Below are positions 10,891 through 20,162 of a stretch of 64,000 bases of DNA, piece after piece (positions within the stretch are counted from its first letter, which is position 1; every line of letters begins with the position of its first letter). A program made the translations under genes and the position numbers. The stretch is from Fennellomyces sp. T-0311 (taxonomy: Eukaryota; Mucoromycota; Mucoromycetes; Mucorales; Lichtheimiaceae): the NCBI GenBank assembly GCA_025266875.1, contig JALLLT010000086.1, forward strand, positions 1 to 64,000. Direction: 5' to 3'. The notes under the pieces are model-generated. The model saw nothing but the letters and a program-made list of their open reading frames with translations. It made no database searches and was not told the origin of the DNA.

Positions 10891-11787
10891 ATGCGTAACA
10901 ACAACACCAATGCCACCTTCAACATTGTGATGTGGAATCCCCGTCAGGAACAGCAAGAGCAGCAGCAACAACCTCAACCTCAGCAGCAGCAACAGCCTGC
11001 AGAGGCATTACCATCGACAAGCACTTCTGCTTTCGCTGCAAGAGCACCCAATCGCAGATGGGAAGATGGTCATGTCGAAGCATTGATAGATGCTGTCAGT
11101 GCTAGGTATGACACACTTATAAGCATGATCGAAACGCGAGCCAAGGGAGCCATCTGGGACCAGATCGAACAGGTGTATACCCAAACCGATCCTGTGGGCC
11201 GCTCAAAGGAAGCCTTGCAAAAGAAGTGGGGTGACTTGGTAGACATCTACCGCGATGTCCGGACCGTGGTGCAAGACCAATCTGGCGAGAATGGCCCTCC
11301 TGGTCAATAACGATGGGAATATTATGATGCCATGGATAGCATTGTCGGCAGCGATCCAGCAATTGTTCCACCGGCCACCATGAACTCCATCAGTGGCCTT
11401 GTTCGAAACAGACAACGCAACGACGAGGATGGAGTTAATGAGCGGCCAGCACAAAGACGCCGAACCACCGCGTTCCAAGAGCAGGTCCTCGAAAATGCTA
11501 ACCAGCAGATGGATCGCCTGATAGCCAGTATTGGCGAGTCTTTCCGTCGGTTTGAGGAGGCCGAGGATCGTCGTGCACGAGATTTTGAGGCAGCGGAAAA
11601 CCGACACCATTCGGAGTACCTTCAGACACTGAGGGAACTTTTTGGTCGCCCTGGCAACAGTGGTGGACCAAACAATGGAAGCACAAGCGGTACTGAAGCA
11701 GAGCAAGCCGATAATCATGATGATCAATACAGGATTTTGCACGTAATACCGCCGATGGCGGTGGTATTTTATATACTTTGGCAGTGA
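10891..11787 (+). pseudogene. Myb/SANT (trihelix)-like accessory protein of Harbinger G1, interrupted
   Basis: ATG 10891 follows a TATA box. After a Gln/Pro-rich leader (runs of Q near residues 25-40) comes a trihelix-like domain: APNRRWEDGHVEALIDAV, AKGAIWDQIEQVY, and SKEALQKKWGDLVDIYRDV. An in-frame TAA at 11308 follows GENGPPGQ, where G2 has GAG. Reading resumes in the same frame with MDSIVGS, then a Glu/Arg-rich coiled coil (residues about 190-250) and an acidic tail. Nested element H inserted in the original TAA stop, so the frame now reads about 20 codons into the H TIR, to 11787. Family role: binds TIRs and partners the transposase. Confidence 0.75.
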
Positions 11788-12241
11788 ATTTTTGCAACTT
11801 TGGCAGGCAGATTTTGTAGGTTTGGGAGAGACAATTTTTCGTGATCGGGCGGGGTTATCCACCTTCGGGCTGCTAGATTATTCACTTGTGGGCATCGAGT
11901 TTTTCGTTTTTGAAATTCATCTGTGGGTGAACCATTTTCCATATACAAACGCCACTTTTTGATCTTTGATCCCACATGTTATTCACATTCGATGGCATGT
12001 GTTCATTCACATTAAACAATGTGCATTATTCAATCTCGGTGCATCAGCTATTCATAATTGGCACGCCAAGTTTCATCATTGGAAAACATATTCATCACTA
12101 AGCGCTGCAGTTCACCATTGGAATCTCGGTTTTTCTCTCGTCGCTAACCAAATGTTGCCAATGGCTAATACTATAATTCACATCTATAACAGGCCCTTTC
12201 TGCTTCTCAGGCAAAGTTGCACTTGTAGTGTTCCGAGGAAA
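11730..12241 (+). repeat. Left TIR of H (512 bp)
   Basis: Inverted match to 16665-17176. It includes a short near-palindrome AATACCGCC / GGCGGTGGTATT at 11745-11768 and repeated CTTTGGCAG words just inside it, plausible transposase-binding sites. The match stops abruptly after CCGAGGAAA. Confidence 0.92.
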
Positions 12242-12329
12242 AGGATTGTACCTTCGTAGCCTAAAATATATGTGATACATATTGTCTTTTGAGTGTATTT
12301 CTTTTACCAACGTTTTCTTTTGGTTTATC

Positions 12330-12686
12330 ATGGGTCGTGTTAGGCTTGTCCAAGCTAAAAAGCCTTTGCCTACCAGGAAGCGCACATCGAAGCTAGTTCC
12401 ACCTCCAACGTCGCAAGAATTGAAAGAGACTTTAAGAGGCCTAAAGTCGTTAACGGATGGAGTCACTTGCTTACAAAAAGAATTGATGCCAAATGAATAC
12501 GATATCAGTGTCTTAACAGCGCAATTAAGGCGTCTTCATCTCCATCTTCACCTAGAGCCCACAAACTGTAAACAGCATGTTAGCAAGAATGGCATAAAAA
12601 TGCCTAACTCCCAATCGAGCCTGGTCAACGACGAATGGAAAGAACCATCTATACCGGAGCTTCCATCTGGTGTCACAAGATTGTAA
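12330..12686 (+). CDS. Small basic protein of element H (unknown function)
   Basis: The ATG at 12330 is 88 bp inside the left TIR boundary; the 118-aa frame ends with GVTRL. The N-terminus is basic (MGRVRLVQAKKPLPTRKR). The middle has a leucine-rich heptad-like stretch (LKETLRGLKSLTDGVTCLQK, then ISVLTAQLRRLHLHLHL) that could form a coiled coil. I recognise no family. Its position, the first frame after the TIR and upstream of the transposase on the same strand, suggests it belongs to the element. Translation is not proven; it could also be an exon of a longer transcript. Confidence 0.45.
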   Translation: MGRVRLVQAKKPLPTRKRTSKLVPPPTSQELKETLRGLKSLTDGVTCLQKELMPNEYDISVLTAQLRRLHLHLHLEPTNCKQHVSKNGIKMPNSQSSLVNDEWKEPSIPELPSGVTRL

Positions 12687-12899
12687 ACTGATATTTAGAA
12701 AGTCAAGATACTATGCGATGGTATTTAAAGCAACTTAAGCTATTTCTGAGAGCATTACAATTCCAAAGACCCTTTCATAAAAATGTATAATTGTTTATTA
12801 AGATGTCAGTAATAAAGAGCAGCATCTCAAAACTATCGTTAAAAAATGACCCCTTGTACTACATCTCAAGGTTTTTCAACAGGTGTTCATACCGCGCTC

Positions 12900-12907
12900 T
12901 ATAAATA
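12900..12907 (+). promoter_or_regulatory. TATA box of H transposase
   Basis: TATAAATA (followed by TAAAG) lies 50 bp upstream of the ATG at 12957, which supports that ATG over the internal one at 13188. Confidence 0.55.
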
Positions 12908-12956
12908 TAAAGTACTTACCTTTCTTCTCAAAGATTTTAAATATTCGCTGTGAGTT

Positions 12957-14540
12957 ATGAAGACACGTTCTCAAAGAGCATTGACTCGCAATGCCACTAG
13001 GACAGCTCAAAGACAGCCTGTCACTCGACAACCTAGACGATCATCTAGACTTGCAGAAGCTATGACGAAACTGAGTATGGAAGACAAACAGGCTCCAGGT
13101 ATATCAACTGCTTGAAGCTCTGTCCAAAGCTTACTAAGTTCTGGGTATGTAGTTGATACACCTGATATTCCAGACGAAGATACAGACATGGAAGAAACAA
13201 TCGAGTTTATTCATGACGAAGAACTCTATCATGTTCACTTTCCAATTGATCCAGCTCGTCTGAACCAACCAGGCGATGATGTAGACGACGATACTGATGA
13301 CGACAACGACAACGACAACGACATGAACAATGGAATGATAATCGAAGACAGTGATGATGAGCACCAACTTTTTTCGATTGCCCCGATAGCACCGCCGATT
13401 GCTTCCGCCGAAAATAACAGCTCTGTCAGGAACGCCGTAAGACAAATAGCAAGAATAAATGCCCCGGCAAATCCCCGCCGAAAAAATACCAGACATTCGT
13501 CAGATATTATGAGCCAGTCGTTGATACTTAAGCTTGCAGGATTCTCCAACCACTCTGTTGGTGAACTTTTGGGTGTACCCGAAGAAACTGTCCGGGATCA
13601 TAGCAAGAGATTTGACACTCGAGGAGGTGAAGCGACTCCAATCAGTAACAAACGTCCCGAGCCAGTACGAAAAATTACTGAAGAAGGAAGTGATTTCCTT
13701 CTCGACATGGTCAAGAAAACAAACACTGTGACCTTAACTCAAATCCAGCATCTCTATTATCAGCAGTTTCAGGTGTTGTTGGCTCCCTCAACGTTCTACC
13801 GACATCTCGTTCATAAGTGTAGAATCACAATCAAACGCGCTCATCCGTACCCAGAGCGCCGTACCGATGAAGATACCAAGGATATGAGACGAAATTTCAT
13901 CCTTAACAACATCATACACGGCAATGTCGATTACAAGCGCAACTGTGTATTTGTCGATGAAGCATCTGTAATGGCAAACATGCGTCGCAACTATGCATGG
14001 GCACCAGTGAATCAACCAGCACATGTTGTAGTTCCTCAAATGTATGCCCGTTCCCGATCAATGCTTGCAGCGATTTCCCACTTTGGAATCGTCGAAGTTT
14101 GTACAAAGATCAATCAAAGGGGCCAAGGAGGAGGAACAAAAACCCGTGACTTTTACGCTTTCGTAAACCTGGTGATGGACAAACTGGACGAACGAGGCCT
14201 GAAGGAGAAGGACTGGTATATTGTGTGTGATAATGCACCTATCCACACTGCACAATTTGTCCAGAAGAGGGTATCGGATCGTGGGTACACATTGATCTTC
14301 TTACCGAGATATTCCCCGGTACTCAATCCCATCGAGCTGTTTTTCTCGAAGGTAAAGCTGCTTTTCCGGCATGTCTCGTTAGAGGCTCAGCTTGAACAGA
14401 CAATAGAAAGCCAGTCGAATGATTTGGAAGATCGTCTGACGAAGGCAATGGCAAAGGTCACTGCCAGTGACTATACCGGCTGGATCAAGCATTCAATGTC
14501 TTATTTTAAGCGCTGTCTTGACCGAGAAGACTATCTTTAA
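12957..14540 (+). CDS. Tc1/mariner-superfamily transposase, DD34E, of element H
   Basis: Exon 1 is 12957-13098 and exon 2 13153-14540. The 54-nt intron gives a 1530-nt open frame (509 aa). The N-terminus is basic (MKTRSQRALTRNATRTAQ), then acidic. A helix-turn-helix region follows (ILKLAGFSNHSVGELLGVPE, about residues 155-175) and a second one (LTQIQHLYYQQFQVLLAPST). Catalytic residues: Asp in CVFVDEASV, Asp in VCDNAPIHT, and Glu in LNPIELFFSKVK. The second Asp and the Glu are separated by 34 residues. All three are present, so the enzyme may be active. It should cut at the TIR ends and insert at TA. It converges with the gene at 14748-16449. Confidence 0.92.
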
Positions 14541-14747
14541 TCCCTTTGCCGAAGATCCTTTTCTTGATTTCTTTCTGTCAATGCTCTGTCTATTCTACTT
14601 CCTGTTATCATTCATCCCATGTCAATTCCTTATATTGAATGTCTAGTAGCATACACACATTTACATGCCTAAATCTAAACGTTTTTATAATGGAATAAGT
14701 ATGTGTGAAGGAAAGCAAAAAGCTGAATGGGTTACAGAAAGATACGC

Positions 14748-16449
14748 TTAGGGTTGGGTCGTATTCGAAGAAGGACGGAAGCGAAAAAGATCAGCGTGTT
14801 CGCAGTCGTGGCAGCATCTAAAGCGACCAATGATGCAAGTTCTGATGATTTCAGCAGTAGTTTCGCGTAAGGTCGAGTCAAGGCGATTAAAGATAGCCTT
14901 CTTTAAACTCGCTGGGGTATCAGATACTTTGCGATCACACTTCAGCTCCACATAATCGAATAGCATATCGACAGGGTTGAGAGAGAAAGTATAGCGCGGC
15001 AAGAAGATCGCTCTATGACCAGCTGCCTCAACTACCTGTGTTAGCATTTTTTTGGTCTCGCCTGGGGCATCGTCGAAGATGATGTCCCAGTTTTGGAGTT
15101 CATCTTCCTCCATCTTGACTAGAACTTGCCGTACAAACTTCTTGGCGTCGTCATCGGTGGTTTTACGGAATAATTTAAATTCCTGGCAAATCACCCCCTT
15201 TCGGTGGATGGCAGCCAGGTAGGCCATCTTGGTGACAATGGGCTTCTCCTTCATTTCCCGCGTCTTGACTTCCTTGCCTTCGGCTCTGGCTTTAGCAATT
15301 CTGCATTGCTTCTTGTCGTCATCACCATACTTTCGTTTGGGATTTGCGTCGTAGGCTGCTTCACCGACGAATACACAGCGTCTGGGGTTAACACCTTTAT
15401 CAAATAATGTGTGTAGACAGTTTTTCTTGCTTGTTGTTGGCGTCTCTTCTATCGGCTGCTTCGGGAAGGTTTGATGGCGGCGCAACGAAATTCGAAAGTT
15501 TTTTTGCACATATGCTTTTAAATCTGCTCGGGTGATATCGTTGCCAAACATTTGCGAGAAATGTTGGTACACTTCATTGTGGGTTGCAATACTGTGCTCA
15601 TCAACAAATCTGCAAACCCATTTATACATAGCATCAGTAAAGGTCGGAGGGTTCTTCTTCGTTGGACCGGTCTTTTTCTTTTCAAAAGTGCCGGTTTCTT
15701 CGAATGCTCGTGCTCGGCTGCGCAAAGTGTTGATGTTTATATTGTGATCTTCAGCAGTCAGAGTCAAACCCTTTCCTGCTAGCAGATCTTTCAAAGCAGC
15801 TTCAATGGCACCAGATTTTGGGCCGTTATACAGCTTTCTTTGCTTCCCCTTTTTGATCCGTGTTGGAGCAGCTGCAGGAGAATCATCAGCAGTAGAGGCA
15901 GTGTTCTGTGACACTACCTGTTGCTCAGGTGCTGCTGGTGGCTGTTCTAAAGATACAGCAGGTGTCGGTCCTTGCACGAGTTCCTCGGGAAGCGGAGTAG
16001 ATGAAGAGTCATCATCGCTGCCCTCCATGTTTACATCACCTTCCCAGTCTACTTGACTGTAATCTGAATGGGCTATACGTGTCACTTAGTAAGTCACCAT
16101 CGTATTAAACAATACTTTCAATAGACAACATACGGGAGCCTTGGTGTACTGCAGCTTCTGGACTCTCGTATGAAAGTGACGCCATACCTACTCCCGTGTC
16201 TTTCAAAAATAAGGTGGTACAACACTGGTTTTAGAAAGAATTTCATCTATACTACTTTTGCAGTACTCAGTTACCTCCATGATTTCTATCATTACTCATA
16301 TTCAAATCACTGAAGGTGCGCACCATAGATGCGACTGTAGGAGCACTAGTATGCATGCCTACAAGGCCATCAGCAGCATCTCGCTCAGAAGCCGAGAGTT
16401 CGGTAGCAACACGAGGACGCTTTTCCCGCTGGATACTATCGATATCCAT
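14748..16449 (-). CDS. Catalytically degenerate transposase-like protein of element H
   Basis: Exons 16449-16275, 16187-16134 and 16072-14748 total 1554 nt (517 aa) with good GT-AG borders. The N-terminal third is acidic/Pro-Ala-rich and then basic (TRIKKGKQRKLYNG). HTH-like segments follow (IEAALKDLLAGKGLTLTAED and FVDEHSIATHNEVYQHFSQM). The C-terminal half follows the plan of the neighbouring transposase: CVFVGEAAYDAN (first Asp replaced by Gly), WDIIFDDAPGET (second Asp kept), IFLPRYTFSLNPVDMLFDY (Glu replaced by Asp). A Cys/His cluster, FRCCHDCEHADLF, closes the protein. Known family logic predicts no catalysis; a regulatory, structural or DNA-binding partner role is inference. The frame is long and clean, so it is unlikely to be a random relic. 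Confidence 0.8.
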
Positions 16450-16664
16450 GTTCAAAGGTGGAGGCGGTGTCGGGAATGAGCACGTTTGTTTGTCTCAGTT
16501 GTCATTTTTTTTTTAAAAAAAAGGCGATGAAGAGAAAGAAGGAAGTTTATGTGCCTGTTTTACAAAGCGGAAATGTATCTAACATGTTTGTCATACACTC
16601 AAGCTGGTGTATTGCGAAGCGGTGAACGGTTCTCTAACTTTATCTGGCCAAAAATATATCACTC

Positions 16665-17176
16665 TTTCCTCGGAACACTACAAGTGCAACTTTGCCTGAG
16701 AAGCAGAAAGGGCCTGTTATAGATGTGAATTATAGTATTAGCCATTGGCAACATTTGGTTAGCGACGAGAGAAAAACCGAGATTCCAATGGTGAACTGCA
16801 GCGCTTAGTGATGAATATGTTTTCCAATGATGAAACTTGGCGTGCCAATTATGAATAGCTGATGCACCGAGATTGAATAATGCACATTGTTTAATGTGAA
16901 TGAACACATGCCATCGAATGTGAATAACATGTGGGATCAAAGATCAAAAAGTGGCGTTTGTATATGGAAAATGGTTCACCCACAGATGAATTTCAAAAAC
17001 GAAAAACTCGATGCCCACAAGTGAATAATCTAGCAGCCCGAAGGTGAATAACCCCGCCCGATCACGAAAAATTGTCTCTCCCAAACCTACAAAATCTGCC
17101 TGCCAAAGTTGCAAAAATTCACTGCCAAAGTATATAAAATACCACCGCCATCGGCGGTATTACGTGCAAAATCCTG
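16665..17176 (-). repeat. Right TIR of H (512 bp)
   Basis: Reverse complement of 11730-12241. Between it and the start of the minus-strand gene (16450-16664) there is only AT-rich DNA, including a T10/A8 run near 16505-16523, presumably promoter. Confidence 0.92.
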
Positions 17177-17230
17177 TAAATGACTTTGTTTAACTTCTAC
17201 TTAACTTTTTATAATGTTTGTTTTATTTTA

Positions 17231-18683
17231 CTACAATCTACGACTGGCTTCATACAATTCATCTCTTAATCTATCGCGTACTATGACACCTTGCTGACGC
17301 AACGACGCAGTGTCTCCAGCACCGCGCTGGTGTCCTGAACCCATTACAGAAATGCGTCCCGTGCCTTCATCTTCTTCCATATTCAATGGAAAAAGTTCAT
17401 TGGAATGAGGATCATGCCGTTCGATGCAGATATTGTGCAATATACAGCATGCGTATATTGCCAATGTCAATCGCACATGATCCTTAAGATAAAGGTAATG
17501 GCGCAGGAATCTCCAACGAGAAACAAGGCAACCGAAGGCTCGTTCAATAGCCATACGCATGGAAGAGTGGACGAAGTTGAACTTCTTCTCGGCAAGATCT
17601 GTTGCTGTCCGTGAATAGGGCACCATTATCGTGGGTCGTAGTGGATACGCAGAGTCTTTCAAGTACAAACAGCTTCATGTCAGTAATATTCATTAAAGCA
17701 CAGAATGCTTGAAATGCTAACCGGCAAGGATATATGTTCCATTTGGGCACCATTGTTCAGTTTCGTTTATTAGCTTCGTATTGAGGGAGCTATTGGCAAA
17801 CGTACGTGCATCATGGGTTCGACCTTATAGATTGATTTGAAAATACATTAGACTGAGTAATATATCGATATTATAATACGTAATTGACAATACCTGATTG
17901 ACCAGCTTCTATGTATGAGAATCTCCCATCAGCAGTACAAACAGCAAGTAAGTTGATGGAATGGTGCAATTTACGATCCCAGAAGCGCTGTCCATTGCTA
18001 GCAGACTTGTGGATTACAATGAGTTTGCCATCCGTCGCTCCGATGGCTCCTTGTAATCTTCTGCCTGCATCGTTGGTGCTCGCCAGCCCAGTAGGTGCTG
18101 AAAACGCTTGGGCAGCTTGCTGTGCTTCTTCTGGTGTGCTTGGCCATCTGATCTGTTGCCGGTGAACGTCACAGATGGCATTTAGGAATTGCATCGTGAA
18201 GTTGTGATATGATCCTTGGCTCAAACCAAATTGCGTTTCGAACATGCAGTATCCAACATGAGTGTTTGCGAAACGCCACACCGCACAGCAGACTTGAATG
18301 TACACTGGGGTCATTCGAGGAGAGTCCGAGGCAAATGCTTCGTGCGTCGACAAGGTACTGATAAGCCATTCCAAAGTTGACTTCTTCATGCGATAATGCC
18401 ATCTGTAACTGTCATAGCCATCGTCGTCATTCAGGTTTGGATGCGTCAATGTCCAGAATTGCGCACCATGCGTTCGGCTAACTTTTGCTGCACGAAAGTG
18501 GTGAGGTGAGCTTGCGAAAGCTGCAACAATGCTTGCATCAATAAAGCGGATAGCCTGTACTGATGGCGCAATAAGTTCTGTTAGCCGTTGCATAAATGCT
18601 GCTCGACGGCGTCTTCTTTCTGCAGCATTATTATGTCTGGGACGTTGGATCAGAATTGGCGGTGGAATGCTGTTGTTGTTCAT
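17231..18683 (-). CDS. PIF/Harbinger transposase of element G1
   Basis: Exons 18683-17894, 17823-17722 and 17655-17231 sum to 1317 nt (438 aa), all open. The N-terminus MNNNSIPPPIL is followed by an Arg-rich stretch. Motifs: YRMKKSTLEWLISTLSTHEA, first Asp in GAIGATDGKLIVIHKS, WDRKLHHSINLLAVC, ARTFANSSLN, second Asp in ILADSAYPLRPTIMVPY, and Glu in RMAIERAFGCLVSRWRFLR. The codon of the second catalytic Asp is split by intron 2 (G at 17722, AC at 17655). The intact frame and recognisable TIRs make it a plausible active transposase, but its Myb partner in this copy is interrupted. G2 carries a nearly identical gene. Confidence 0.93.
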
Positions 18684-18804
18684 AGTAAAGAAATGTTGGT
18701 AATAAAAAAATAGTAGAAGAAAATAGAGAGACAATGAGAAACAAGAGGCATATATTTTGTAATACTCTGATCGCATTTTAAAGCACAGAAGAAGTGACAG
18801 TTTC

Positions 18805-18812
18805 CTTTTATA
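18805..18812 (-). promoter_or_regulatory. TATA box of G1 transposase
   Basis: On the minus strand TATAAAAG lies about 120 nt upstream of the ATG at 18683. In G2 the LINE2 insertion (ending 60119) removed the equivalent box. Confidence 0.5.
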
Positions 18813-19021
18813 TCGATCCGAGCGAGTCTTCATGATGGTATTTCCACCGAGAAGCAGTTACCAAAGTAGGAGACATCCGTGAACCCTAATTTTGGAAGGT
18901 GGAATGGAAAAATTATTTCCCATCATCAATTTTGGAAATGGGGTTCTCTGTTCGGAGCATAATGAGAGCACCCTTATACTTATAAATTTATTTTATAACA
19001 ACTACATATAAAGGTTTACTA

Positions 19022-20162
19022 CTGTTGCTGAGGAGGATATAGTGCCTTGAAAATGTGTTGAATTGTGGCATCTTGCCTTGCCACAATGTTTTGCAAGTAT
19101 GCAACTTGGGCTTCCAGGTTGCTAACCCTGTCTTGCATTGCCTTTGCCGTTTCCACATGTTTGCGATGAGTCTTGCGAAGTGCCGCAAGTTCCTCGATTT
19201 CCTGGGCAAGAGCGTTGCCAGCCAAGCTCTTTAGGTTACTCTTCTTTCTCCGAGGAGGAGGAGAAGGAATAGTGTTGCTACTGCTGCCCTCTTCATCATC
19301 TTGTCGGCGACGAACAAGCGAGGCAGCAATCATTCTCTTCTCTTTCCGGTCTTTGCGCTCCTGTTTCTCATTCTTTATCGCCTTCTCTCTGTTGACCTTC
19401 GCCTCTTGATGTTTCACCTATGCAATGGAATTGTTTTTACATGATTATGAGCAACATAAGATACAAATATTGTCAATGCCACACGTACCATTTGAGCGAG
19501 ACTTATAAGCTTCTCTTCAAAGGCAGAAGGTTGAAGACCACCAAGGCCACTGGACGTTGCCAATTTCTTAAGGTACAGACCATCGTCATTCTTTAAGATA
19601 TCGATCCGATCTCTGCAGTATCTTTCTGTGATTTCCTTATCTGTGATGAGACCTTGTTCAATGTGCTTCTTGGCACCTTCGTTGACTTTCGTAGTCAGTT
19701 CAATCCAGGCTGGTCCTACTTGCCCATGCTTTAGCGCGAAGGGCTGGATATCCAGAAAATGGTCCAAGATTAACTCGTCGAGTACTTCTGACCGAGTCAT
19801 ATTTTTTTTGTCTTGCTATTTTCTGCCGCTTTCTTCTGATTCTTCTTCTGTTTTTTCTTGCCCTTCTTGTTGGCCACCGCCGCATAGACTTTTGCAACTG
19901 GGGTCGCATCTTCATTATCAGAGGCAGAAACATCTTCAACAGGTACAAACTCTTGGATGTTGGCAGTAGCCTGTATTTATATACGAAGATGAGATAATTA
20001 ATAAATGACAAGGTAATTTTATTTTGCATAAATTTAACATACCTCAGCAGTTATCTTGCTATTACGTGCTTGCTGTGCAGCGGCTTCTGCAACGGCTTCT
20101 GCAGCACACAGCATGTGAACATACTGTTCAGTTTCGTCAATAATCAAGAAGTTGTGATACAT
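19022..20162 (-). CDS. Accessory (Myb-like/coiled-coil) protein of Harbinger F, one apparent frame slip
   Basis: Exon 1 is 20162-20043 (MYHNFLIIDETEQYVHML), exon 2 starts at 19970, and the last exon starts near 19417 and ends at 19022. Exon 2 has a Lys-rich segment (ANKKGKKKQKKNQKKAAE). The helical domain LDELILDHFLDIQPFALKHG then runs through GPAWIELTTKVNE to RYCRDRIDILKNDDGLYLKK, the trihelix-like pattern of Harbinger partners. The C-terminal exon is basic with a long coiled coil (LEAQVAYLQNIVARQDATIQ). Reading from exon 2 into the helical domain needs one more A in the A8 run at about 19802. This could be a real mutation, a sequencing homopolymer error, or a start at ATG 19800. Confidence 0.65.

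Larger units (their letters stand above)
11730..17176. mobile_element. Tc1/mariner-like transposon H with 512-bp TIRs and three genes
   Basis: The TIRs at 11730-12241 and 16665-17176 are equal in length and I found no differences in the parts compared. They start CAGGATTTTGCACGTAATAC. TA is duplicated at 11728-11729 and 17177-17178, the Tc1/mariner signature. Total length is 5447 bp, large for this superfamily. Cargo: a 118-aa basic protein (+), a DD34E transposase (+) and a second transposase-like protein (-) that looks catalytically dead. The empty site is readable by comparison with G2 near 61722. Confidence 0.92.
10624..18973. mobile_element. PIF/Harbinger-like transposon G, copy G1 (nested in F)
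   Basis: TIRs of 29 bp with one mismatch lie at 10624-10652 and 18945-18973 (GGGTGCTCTCATT then TGCTCCGAAC). TTA is duplicated at 10621-10623 and 18974-18976, the TWA target typical of Harbinger. Without nested H the element is about 2.9 kb. It encodes a Myb/SANT-like protein on + and a transposase on -, convergent. A second, left-truncated copy is G2 at 60120-62829. Confidence 0.93.

Noticed and set aside
11966..12259. 94-codon open frame repeated identically at 16659-16940
   Set aside because: It lies inside the 512-bp TIRs of H, so it appears twice by inversion; the composition is not protein-like and the frame crosses the TIR boundary.
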